Source: DATIXD01 sp035518875 (GTDB taxonomy: Bacteria; Pseudomonadota; Gammaproteobacteria; Methylococcales; Methylococcaceae). Taken from it: a stretch of 10,988 nt of DNA. The stretch's first letter is position 1, and each line of letters opens with the position of its first letter. The stretch covers positions 1 through 10,988 of the forward strand of contig DATIXD010000404.1 of NCBI GenBank assembly GCA_035518875.1. Reading direction: 5' to 3'. A program made the translations under genes and the position numbers. This document shows positions 1 to 6,302 of this stretch, one piece after another. The notes below the pieces were generated by a model. That model was not told the DNA's origin. It searched no databases and saw nothing but the letters and a program-made list of their open reading frames with translations.

Positions 1-151
1 AAGCCGCCGCGATCGGGCTTAGCCCTGTGCATCTCGTGTGCCCGCCTTTCAGGTTTAGCGAAGGAGGAAAAATCTCGAACGTCTATCTTTGGCAATCCGG
101 GCCGATATCAACCGCCCGACTCCTGCTCTCAGCGATTTTCCCAAGGTCGCA
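1..151. other. Downstream flank, no gene recognised
   Basis: This stretch lies downstream of the minus-strand lipoprotein gene that ends at 152. I see no convincing coding frame, RNA gene or strong hairpin followed by a T run. A plus-strand open frame that begins here runs on antisense through the lipoprotein gene and is best explained as a shadow. Confidence 0.4.
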
Positions 152-886
152 TCAAGGCGAATGGATCACATCCAGTTCATCCACCTCCCTAAAACGCGCC
201 ACAACCGGCTCGCCTGTTTCGAGGCCAGAGAGATCGACCCGTGTGTCTGACACATGGACCGTAAAATGCCTGTGGTCGTATGTGACCAAGCTAATCGTTC
301 GAGAGTTGGGGTCAACCGAAGCCACTTTGGCGGGCACTTCGATGATTTCGGACCCGTTGACCGCATGGTGGCCGGTTGGCGGCCGATTGTAATAAGAGTT
401 GTATAGTTCTCGTTCCGCCATACTTCCTGGCGGGAAGCGTTCGACGATATGCCCTGTCTCCGGATGGAAGGAGGTATCCTGCACGATCTCCACGGACTCG
501 TGCAGCTTGAAGGAAACCCTGTTTCCCGGCTTGAGGCTCGTGAAGTCACCGCCCCCTTTACCCACCTTGACCCTAACTTGTTTTCCATCGTCCAGTAGAA
601 TGGTGACCTGCCTACGGTCGCGATGTGTTGCCTGAAGGGTTCCCTCGAAGATCGCCATACGGACGGTCTCGTTTACGCCGGTATCCGCAGTCTCTTTCTG
701 CTTTCCCTGCTGGCTAATAGGGGACGCCAAGGCCTGCTTGTTGTCTTGCTGTGTATTCAGCCGAACGCCATCTTTGGTCTGTGCGCCGCCGCTACAGCTG
801 GAGAGCAATAACCCAGCAGCTATGAATCCAGCAAAAACACCAATCAATCTACTTGCTTTAAGCAATATGAATTCACGTGTGAGCAT
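152..886 (-). CDS. Predicted outer-membrane lipoprotein with two repeated beta-rich domains
   Basis: A 244-residue protein, probably anchored in the outer membrane; its function is not known to me. The N-terminus has Lys/Arg (R4, K10, R13), a hydrophobic stretch at about 14-28 and a lipobox ending LLLSSC, with C31 as the lipidated cysteine. Residues 32-75 are a polar linker. Residues about 81-134 and 185-240 look like two copies of one fold. Each has a pattern of G/A-x-V, an R-x-x-T/S-L strand, a D-G/D-H turn, a V-x-V strand, an L-K-P-G or L-E-T-G turn, then a strand ending in E-x-(V/L)-x-(V/I). This suggests a tandem OB-like or SH3-like beta domain. The ATG is 14 bases after the porin stop, so the two genes are probably co-transcribed. 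The ribosome-binding site is weak (a GAG shortly before the ATG), which would fit translational coupling. There is no Cys besides C31. Confidence 0.8.
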   Translation of the reverse strand: MLTREFILLKASRLIGVFAGFIAAGLLLSSCSGGAQTKDGVRLNTQQDNKQALASPISQQGKQKETADTGVNETVRMAIFEGTLQATHRDRRQVTILLDDGKQVRVKVGKGGGDFTSLKPGNRVSFKLHESVEIVQDTSFHPETGHIVERFPPGSMAERELYNSYYNRPPTGHHAVNGSEIIEVPAKVASVDPNSRTISLVTYDHRHFTVHVSDTRVDLSGLETGEPVVARFREVDELDVIHSP

Positions 887-900
887 GACTCGTACGGATC

Positions 901-2295
901 TCAGAACTGATATTGAATCTGAACACGGTTATAGTAGAAATGGCCATCCGCTCGATTGCCCATCATCACACCAAACCGATTCCTGATGGAGAAACCGTTG
1001 AGAAACGACGATTTCGGAAAACTGTAAGCGGCGTCAAAGTCGATCTCGCTCGGCTCTGACGTGTAGCTGCTGGTCGGTAGGATGTAATACCTCGCATAAG
1101 AAAGGATCGCCTTGATTTGTTTGTCCAGGAAGAACGATGTTGCAGCGATCTTGAATGCACTTCCCGCTGACTGTTTTTCGATCATACCTCCGATCATCTG
1201 TGTGGTATAAAGCGGGTCCGTCGAATAGCCCGTGCTGTATGGGGATAGCAAATCGCCATTCGCGAAAGCCCCCTTCTGACTCGTTATGCCGTTATAAGCT
1301 ACCGTAAGACGCACGTATGGGGTATCCACACCGGCCAAGACACCGACAGCCTGCGTATTTCCCGCTGAACCTTTGCCGGCTTTCGCGATCGTGTTTTCAC
1401 CATCCCCGGTCTGATTCGCAAACTGTAGGCCAAAGATCGGATCAAAGCCGGTATCGGTTTTGTGGACGTAGCTGGCATCCAACCATAACAGCTGAGAAAA
1501 ATTGTAAAACTGATGCCACCACAGCTGTCCATTAAAAGGCCCGCCTTTCTTGCCGTACTTGAGCGCAAATGCCTGGGCCCCAGGGGTGGTTTCGCCCGCG
1601 AGTTGATTCAATGAACTGCCACCTGCATGACCAGGAATGTATAGGTTCGTTGGGGTGAATGTGCCTTCGGCCCGTCCATTGAAATCGACCACTTTCAAGC
1701 CAATGAATGTCACATCTTTCAGCGGCTCAAAGTCCGCGAAGGGATATGCCTCGCCATAAACGCCACGAAAGGCCGATGGCTTCATGCGCGAATCAGATGG
1801 CATGATCCAGGGCGTGTCCAGGATCTGGTCCGGACCACGGACCGTGAAGTATTTGTGCTTCCACTGAAGAAACGCTTCGGTCAAGACGTACACCGTATCC
1901 CCGGGCAGTGTGGAATCGACTCGCTTGTGGTCTTCCGGATTCAACCCCAAGCTGTTCGCTGCGCCCAAGGTCAGCCCGGCCTGAAACCCGTAAAGCGGCG
2001 CGGTCACCAGCCCCGCGTAGCCACCCAGCGAAAACGCGTTCTGATCTATAGCCGTAGGGTTGGTGTAGGCACGCTCAAAGAAATAGGCGCGCAGATTGCC
2101 ATGAAATTTGGTCTGGTTTAAGTAGTCAACAAATCCCGTGTAGGCCGCTTCCATATCGGTCGCCTGACTCTGAGCGCCCCAAAAAGCCAGTAAGAGTACA
2201 TGGGGCAAGTTGGACTTTACCGATCTATAACTGCGTAGGAGGCATTCCAAAAATGCCCGTCCAAGAGCGATCAGATAGAAATTGATCACCTTCAT
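901..2295 (-). CDS. OprD-family outer-membrane porin
   Basis: A 464-residue beta-barrel porin for passive or facilitated uptake of small organic solutes such as amino acids, peptides or aromatic acids. The exact substrate cannot be read from the sequence. The OprD hallmark is clear at residues 156-179: a D-Q-I-L-D-T-P-W segment, then S-D-S-R-M, then F-R-G-V. In the family this region follows the first strands and precedes loop L3. The barrel ends in QIQYQF, with the terminal Phe that the BAM machinery expects. The N-terminus is odd. The only in-frame ATG is at 2295, but the signal-peptide core appears at about 29-40 with likely cleavage after the SQA at 43-45, leaving an n-region of almost 30 residues. 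No better start with a ribosome-binding site is visible, although a TTG at residue 16 lies after a GGACGGG. The lipoprotein gene follows after 14 bases. Confidence 0.88.
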   Translation of the reverse strand: MKVINFYLIALGRAFLECLLRSYRSVKSNLPHVLLLAFWGAQSQATDMEAAYTGFVDYLNQTKFHGNLRAYFFERAYTNPTAIDQNAFSLGGYAGLVTAPLYGFQAGLTLGAANSLGLNPEDHKRVDSTLPGDTVYVLTEAFLQWKHKYFTVRGPDQILDTPWIMPSDSRMKPSAFRGVYGEAYPFADFEPLKDVTFIGLKVVDFNGRAEGTFTPTNLYIPGHAGGSSLNQLAGETTPGAQAFALKYGKKGGPFNGQLWWHQFYNFSQLLWLDASYVHKTDTGFDPIFGLQFANQTGDGENTIAKAGKGSAGNTQAVGVLAGVDTPYVRLTVAYNGITSQKGAFANGDLLSPYSTGYSTDPLYTTQMIGGMIEKQSAGSAFKIAATSFFLDKQIKAILSYARYYILPTSSYTSEPSEIDFDAAYSFPKSSFLNGFSIRNRFGVMMGNRADGHFYYNRVQIQYQF

Positions 2296-2360
2296 ATTCT
2301 CGAGATAGCTAGCCTGGATTAGCCATAAAGAAGGTGACCATCTCTTAAGTCATTGATACA

Positions 2361-2735
2361 GTGACCATTACACCTATTCTGGGTATTCCCACGATCCGGA
2401 ATCGCGTGGTTCAGGGTGCGCTCAAGCTCATTCTGGAGCCGATCTTTAAGGCTGATTTTCGACACAGGGCTCATTTGGGTACCGACCAAAGCGAACGGCC
2501 CATCAAGCGGTCGGGCGAGCCGCCCAAGCAATGGTCTACCGTAAGCCCACGGTGATTGACGTCGATGTGCAGTTTTATTTTGACTCGGTTCGGCACAATC
2601 TCTTTACGGAAAGTGGCGCAACGGGTTGATGACAGGCAGGCCATGCGATTGCTCAAGCTTATCCTGAAAGCGAGCGGAGACCGGGAGGTTCCCCAAGGCG
2701 GTGTGATCTCGCCGCTGCTCGTCTCCAGTCCCAGC
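2361..2735 (+). pseudogene. Group II intron reverse transcriptase (LtrA-like) fragment, frameshifted
   Basis: Remnant of a group II intron-encoded reverse transcriptase/maturase. Read across three segments it gives the RT core in the right order. First comes LGIPTIRNRVVQGALKLILE and an ADF (about 2379-2465, frame of 2361). Next come SFGYRPKRTAHQAV and V-I-D-V-D-V-Q-F-Y-F-D (about 2469-2603, frame of 2531). Last come KVAQRVDD, MRLLKLILKASG and VPQGGVISPLL (about 2605-2722, back in the first frame). The fragment therefore has two frameshifts, near 2466 and near 2603. It covers RT motifs from the conserved GIPTIxDRxVQ block to the PQGGxxSPLL block. The catalytic YxDD block, the maturase domain X and the endonuclease domain are absent, as is the start of the protein. 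No domain V/VI ribozyme hairpin is recognisable in the following bases. It cannot make a working enzyme. Confidence 0.85.
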
Positions 2736-2769
2736 CACATCAAACGGGGCGGTTCGGTCTGCTGTCCCA

Positions 2770-3504
2770 AGTTTTCTCCTGAATGATGTGACTGCTGCCC
2801 GTGTGCACGCCGGAAGCTTGTTGCTGGCGATGCTCGGTTTAATTATCCCCGCCGTGTTCAACTTCAGCACGAACTCGGAGCACGAGATCAGTGTGCATAT
2901 TGCGGCTGTTCTGTTCCTGGCCTATCTGGTCAGCATCGTCTTTACGCTGACAACGGGTACACCGGATGCGGAAACCGATACCGGCGCAGAGCAGCGCCGT
3001 GCCGAGCCTGAAGCCGACGCAACGGGCTGGAGTCGTAACAGAGCCTTGGTCATTCTGGCAGCCGTCGCCATTGGCCTGGCGGTCATGAGCGAGATCATGA
3101 CTGACGCCATCGACCCGGCCGCCAAGAGCTTGGGTTTTACGCCGCTGTTTGCCGGCGTTTTCCTCCTCGCCATGGTCGGCAACACCTCGGAACTCATCAA
3201 CTCGGTGAGGTTTGCTCGCCAAAACCAGCTGGATTTGTCTTTGGGCGTTACCGTCGGCGGCAGTGCACAGTTCGCTCTCTTGGTGGTGCCTTTATTGGTG
3301 TTTTTCGGGCTCGTACTCGGGCAGAACATGAACTTACTGTTCTCGCAGTTCGAATTGGTCGCCATTATCCTGACCGTCATAGCGGTCATCAATGTCCTCC
3401 AAGCCGGATATGTGAGATGGGCGGCCGGTGTCTTGCTCATCGCCGTGTATCTGATGCTGGGCTTCGGTTTCTACTATGCCCCGGCATCCGTGGCCGGAGG
3501 ATAA
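2770..3504 (+). pseudogene. Truncated Ca2+/H+ antiporter (Cax/ChaA family), C-terminal half only
   Basis: This is the C-terminal half of a CaCA-superfamily cation/H+ antiporter. Cax homology starts near 2770, and the first usable start is a GTG at 2788 (238 residues). It aligns with about residue 140 onward of the full-length antiporter encoded at 8205-9350: the shared AG-x-L helix, an I-P-A-(V/I)-F turn, an acidic cytoplasmic loop, a VMSE-(I/V)-x-TDA-(I/L)-(D/E)-P segment and the tail (I-A-V-Y-L-M-L then a PA). The second alpha repeat is present, GNTSEL at residues 131-136 followed by V-G-G-S-A-Q. The first alpha repeat is missing. These proteins need both repeats to build one ion site, so it is most likely inactive, unless it pairs with another half. 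It sits directly after the reverse transcriptase fragment, which points to a deletion or recombination junction at about 2725-2770. Few stop codons have built up, so the truncation may be recent. Confidence 0.8.
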
Positions 3505-4034
3505 GCGTACTAATCTTGCCGGTTCCTGCTCTTGAGGGATGCTTCACGGATCAAGGTCCACGCACGATATGGCCGAGGCCACGTCAGCTTCGAGCGGCGT
3601 TCATGTTTGGGTGTGCTGAGGGGACTTATAAATGAAGCGCCTAACAAATAGCGTGTACCTGTTCCAATCCCCCCGCGTGGATGCCTCTATTTCCAAATGC
3701 TTGCAGAGGGATCGGACACGACAGCCGTATGATTGCTACTTATTGATGAATGCAGTGGAATGGTTGAAGCATAAGTTCTCAACGGGAAATTCGTTTGTAG
3801 TGTCTACGATAAGCCTGTCGTTCCGGTAGGGAATGCCGGACCCCAGAGGCCATGGAGGGTCGGCCTGCATCACATCCTTGTGCCCTGGATACCGGCAATC
3901 CATGCCGGCATGACGAATATTACAAACGAATTTCATGTGGCCTACTTAATCCGGGGGAACCCACTTAAGAACCGCAATCCCCTCTCCAAAATATCGGGCC
4001 CACCGCTGCTCTAACCTGTTCTATTGAACGTTCT
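3505..4034. other. Gene-poor interval, 530 bases
   Basis: Between the truncated antiporter and the next minus-strand gene I find no recognisable gene. The main structured item is the inverted-repeat element at 3786-3934. One short plus-strand frame at 3632-3829 has a GAGGGG eight bases before its ATG. Its product has no familiar features and its end lies inside the repeat element, so I do not call it a gene. I see no clear rho-independent terminator for the truncated antiporter. Confidence 0.45.
3786..3934. repeat. MITE-like inverted-repeat element, 149 bp
   Basis: Perfect 14-bp terminal inverted repeats bound the element: GAAATTCGTTTGTA at 3786-3799 and its reverse complement at 3921-3934. 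Inside them sits a second, imperfect inverted pair of about 31 bases at 3817-3847 and 3884-3914. Its arms begin GTCGTTCCGGTAGGGAATGC and, on the opposite strand, GTCATGCCGGCATGGATTGC. The inner arms resemble the GTCAT-TCC/GCC-GG...CCGG...CCAG repeat type dispersed in many proteobacterial genomes. The element has no coding capacity and would fold into one long cruciform or RNA hairpin. I see no obvious target-site duplication outside the ends. Confidence 0.7.
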
Positions 4035-4418
4035 TTACTTAAGCTCAGACGCTATCCGATGGTGAATGTCGGCCAGCGATTTGTGGCGCTTGGCCGATTC
4101 CTCGTAGTTCCGAGCAAGTGCCTCGGTGTGCTCCTCTAGGTCTGCGATGTCCTTCCCATAAACTTCATGCTTATGTTCTTTGTAGGCTTCGGCTTGATCC
4201 CTTAAGGATTTAGCCTTTGCTTCTTCACTCTTCGCCTCTTTTTCCAACATCCCCGCGATTTTTTCATGATCAGCCTTGGTCTTCGCTTGCGCCACCAACT
4301 TGGTTATCTGAACATCTTCAACTGCTTTTCCCTTAGCCGCCCAAGTAGGTGATGACGCCATTACACCTATCCCGAATGCCAAAATGAGAAGAGATGGAAA
4401 CAACTTATTTAGGGCCAT
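4035..4418 (-). CDS. Small secreted alpha-helical protein, unknown function
   Basis: A 127-residue protein I do not recognise by family. The N-terminus (K5, then a hydrophobic run at about 7-20, then A-S-S-P-T-W-A-A) is a good Sec signal peptide, with cleavage likely after A27 or A28. The mature part is rich in Lys, Glu, Ala and His. It looks almost wholly helical from about residue 42 to 126, with heptad-like spacing that suggests a coiled coil or helical hairpin. It has no Cys. The ATG at 4418 is supported by a GGAG at 4428-4431, nine bases upstream. It stands alone: the next gene upstream on the same strand is about 275 bases away. A periplasmic structural, chaperone-like or metal-binding role is possible but unproven. 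Confidence 0.75.
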   Translation of the reverse strand: MALNKLFPSLLILAFGIGVMASSPTWAAKGKAVEDVQITKLVAQAKTKADHEKIAGMLEKEAKSEEAKAKSLRDQAEAYKEHKHEVYGKDIADLEEHTEALARNYEESAKRHKSLADIHHRIASELK

Positions 4419-4692
4419 AGTTCTAGTCTCCTATTTGAGAATTTTCTGTATGTTCGTTTGCTGCGAAAATCATTGAAGTACCCTTTTCGCATTTCTGCCG
4501 CAAGAACGACAGCGGCGATCAGCGCGCAGTGCAGCCAGCACTTAGTTCATCGACTTTGCTATCACGCCAAATGCTATAGTCCAAGCACATATTTTATAGG
4601 GTCTGCTGTCGTAACTTTTTTGCTGAATTCACATCCAAGTTCCCGGCTGCGTGATGCTAGCCTAAGGGGCTGAAAGAGTAAAGACTAACGAC

Positions 4693-4944
4693 TTATTTAA
4701 TTTGCTCGCAGGTTCTTAGGTCAACTCTGCAGCTAAATGGGTAAGGGGTTCCGCCTTGACATTTCTCCACCGCGAATTTAGCCGCAACCGCCTTGTCCGA
4801 GTGATTATAAAAGAAAGGGTTGCCGTCACTATCAAGAGCCGTGCAACGCCATCCTGTTTCCGGCAGTTCTGAGGGGGGAGGATATGTGCTGCAACCCACG
4901 AGACTCAATGCCGCGGTGAAATATAGGCACCTATTGTTTTTCAT
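4693..4944 (-). CDS. Small cysteine-rich lipoprotein, unknown function
   Basis: An 83-residue predicted lipoprotein. K2, N3, N4 and R5 precede a short hydrophobic stretch, and the lipobox LVGC puts the lipid on C18. The mature chain has four more cysteines at 34, 62, 72 and 79, enough for two disulfides in the periplasm. The layout is W-R-C, then a D-G-x-P-F-F-Y segment, then an Ala-rich helix A-V-A-A-K-F-A-V-E-K-C, then P-F-S-C and R-T-C. This small disulfide-bonded envelope protein pattern is seen in proteobacteria, but I cannot assign a function. The ribosome-binding site is weak (GAGA about ten bases before the ATG). It is about 275 bases upstream of the 4418 start on the same strand, too far for confident operon membership. 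Confidence 0.7.
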   Translation of the reverse strand: MKNNRCLYFTAALSLVGCSTYPPPSELPETGWRCTALDSDGNPFFYNHSDKAVAAKFAVEKCQGGTPYPFSCRVDLRTCEQIK

Positions 4945-5460
4945 AGAATGGATGGTCTCTATAAACCTTTCGTTAGATGTCTAAATACCCTTTGGCCGTT
5001 CATCCGCAGCGGTGTTATAGAATACCTTTTCTCGGGAAAGGACGACAGCGCCATGACCACACCTTGGCGTCGGATGACATCCGGAGAGGTTGCTGTCGAA
5101 CTAGCCATCGACATCTATCGAACGCGAAGCCGAAGAACGCCCGCGAGCGCGCGGACGCAACGATGACTCCGCGCACGGCAATAACCTGGACATGCGCCAC
5201 CCGATGACGGCCTATTTGATACACGTTTTCAGCTTGTACCATGCCCCGGCAGCATGGCTGGGGGCGAATACTTAATGTTCTATGGTCAATTGCATTGCGC
5301 GCCACAGGAATTCGATAAATTCGTTCCCGCGTTGGCTTTTCCGCGGCGGCCAAAGCGCTTGAACTGAAGGCCTTAATCCATCAAACTCGAGAGCGACTCC
5401 TTCGCCGCTACTCGACGTCGGAGATTTGCACGATCAACCGTAAGGTGCGGGGATGAACCC
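4945..5460. other. Degraded interval without an intact gene, 516 bases
   Basis: No intact gene is convincing here. It holds a short possible antiporter tail at 5204-5275. There is also an open frame from 5319 that stops at 5454-5456, four bases before the next ATG. That frame encodes an Ala/Leu/Arg-rich segment (A-A-A-K-A-L-E-L-K-A-L-I) but has no proper start codon. A stretch just before it, in another frame (D-K-F-V-P-A-L-A-F), may be its continuation after a frameshift. The whole interval reads like eroded coding DNA plus the promoter region of the gene at 5461. Confidence 0.4.
5204..5275 (+). pseudogene. Possible remnant of a cation antiporter C-terminus
   Basis: The frame beginning at the ATG at 5204 reads M-T-A-Y-L-I-H-V-F-S-L-Y-H-A-P-A-A-W-L-G and stops at 5273-5275. 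This resembles the last transmembrane helix and tail of the two cax-type genes in this window (A-V-Y-L-M-L-G-F-G-F-Y-Y-A-P-A and A-V-Y-L-M-L-A-I-G-F-F-Y-L-P-A). The shared Y-L, F, Y and P-A positions match in spacing. The bases ATGCCCCGGCA are also identical to those at the end of the truncated copy (TATGCCCCGGCA, near 3475). The match is short, so chance is a real alternative. Confidence 0.35.
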
Positions 5461-6234
5461 ATGCTCTATCCGTACGTCGTTATGCACAGCTCGCGAACCA
5501 TCCGAATCGACTATCCACGACTATTCAGGGACGGTGAAAGCAGAACATACGAGGAGTTCCTGATTCGGGGCTTCGAACTGGAGGAAGTCGTTTCGGTGGA
5601 GATCGATCGGGCAATTGGCTCGGCGTTAGTGCATCTCCATCCGCGGTCCGCAGCCGCCTCCTCCGTTCTAGTACGCCTGGCCAAAAAGTTCGAAGAATCG
5701 CAAATGCGGGTTTCCTTGCTCGCGCGCTGTCCCTACTTCGTGTTGCAGGAGGAGAACGGCCGAAGCGTTTACGCCAGGGCTCCGGAAACTGTCTCGGGCG
5801 TCCGTCGATTGATGTACGTAGGACTGGGCGTCATGTTCTTCGGTTTAAGCGTGGTCGGCGTAGCAGCACCCCTGGTGCCCACAACGCCCTTCGTCATTCT
5901 CAGCAGCTATTTCGCCCTGCGTTCCTCACCCGAGCTTAACGACCGTCTGTTTCGCTCGCGCCTGTTCGGGCGCATTCTCCGCGACTGGCATCTACACCGG
6001 GCCATGCGACGTTCCACGAAGAAAAGAGTCCTGATCTTCATGGTGATCGTGTTCGCTCTGACCTTTGGACTCACGAAACCTTCCGGATCGGCGTTGCCGA
6101 TGGCGCTGGTGATCTCGCTGTTGAGCTTCGGGTTCGTATTGCGGATGCCGACCGTGGAGGACGAGCCCGAGGCGCCCCAACTCACTCATCAGGCGGTGCC
6201 ACGGCTCGCAATGACACACCCGCAAGCGCTCTGA
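5461..6234 (+). CDS. DUF454 (YbaN-like) inner-membrane protein with N-terminal metal-domain-like extension
   Basis: A 257-residue inner-membrane protein. The C-terminal two thirds are a DUF454/YbaN domain. The signature P-L-V-P-T-T-P-F-V-I-L at 137-147 sits at the end of the first membrane segment (about 116-136). It is followed by S-S-P-E-L-N at 155-160 and R-L-F-G-R-I-L-R-D-W at 167-176. Two more membrane segments lie at about 190-205 and 211-228. E. coli YbaN has roughly 125 residues, so the first 110 residues here are extra. They look like a beta-alpha-beta fold (R-I-D-Y-P, then V-V-S-V-E-I-D, then A-L-V-H-L-H-P) like the HMA-type domains found with heavy-metal P-type ATPases. The usual CxxC metal site is absent, and the only Cys is C90. 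I chose the ATG at 5461 because a GGGG lies about ten bases upstream. The molecular role of DUF454 is not established. Confidence 0.82.
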   Translation: MLYPYVVMHSSRTIRIDYPRLFRDGESRTYEEFLIRGFELEEVVSVEIDRAIGSALVHLHPRSAAASSVLVRLAKKFEESQMRVSLLARCPYFVLQEENGRSVYARAPETVSGVRRLMYVGLGVMFFGLSVVGVAAPLVPTTPFVILSSYFALRSSPELNDRLFRSRLFGRILRDWHLHRAMRRSTKKRVLIFMVIVFALTFGLTKPSGSALPMALVISLLSFGFVLRMPTVEDEPEAPQLTHQAVPRLAMTHPQAL

Positions 6235-6302
6235 AACGCGCTCGTTCCCCGTCTACGTCCTGGAGCTCACCTCTCGGAACAGCTTTCGATATCGGATGGT
6301 GT

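Noticed and set aside
27..392. Plus-strand open frame of 121 codons
   Set aside because: It runs antisense through the lipoprotein gene, lacks a ribosome-binding site and its product has no family features.
3632..3829. Plus-strand frame of 65 codons preceded by GAGGGG
   Set aside because: The spacing is acceptable, but the product resembles nothing known and its end is supplied by the inverted-repeat element, so chance is more likely.
4561..4620. TATAAA and TATAGC boxes on the minus strand upstream of 4418
   Set aside because: No matching -35 sequence lies 16-18 bases upstream of either, and they are more than 150 bases from the start codon.
5015..5353. Minus-strand open frame of 112 codons
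   Set aside because: It has no signal, motif or good ribosome-binding site and overlaps the remnant region, so it is probably chance.
6235..6302. GTTCC/GGAAC inverted repeat between convergent genes
   Set aside because: It is in the right place for a two-way terminator, but the stem is short, the loop is long and there is no T run.
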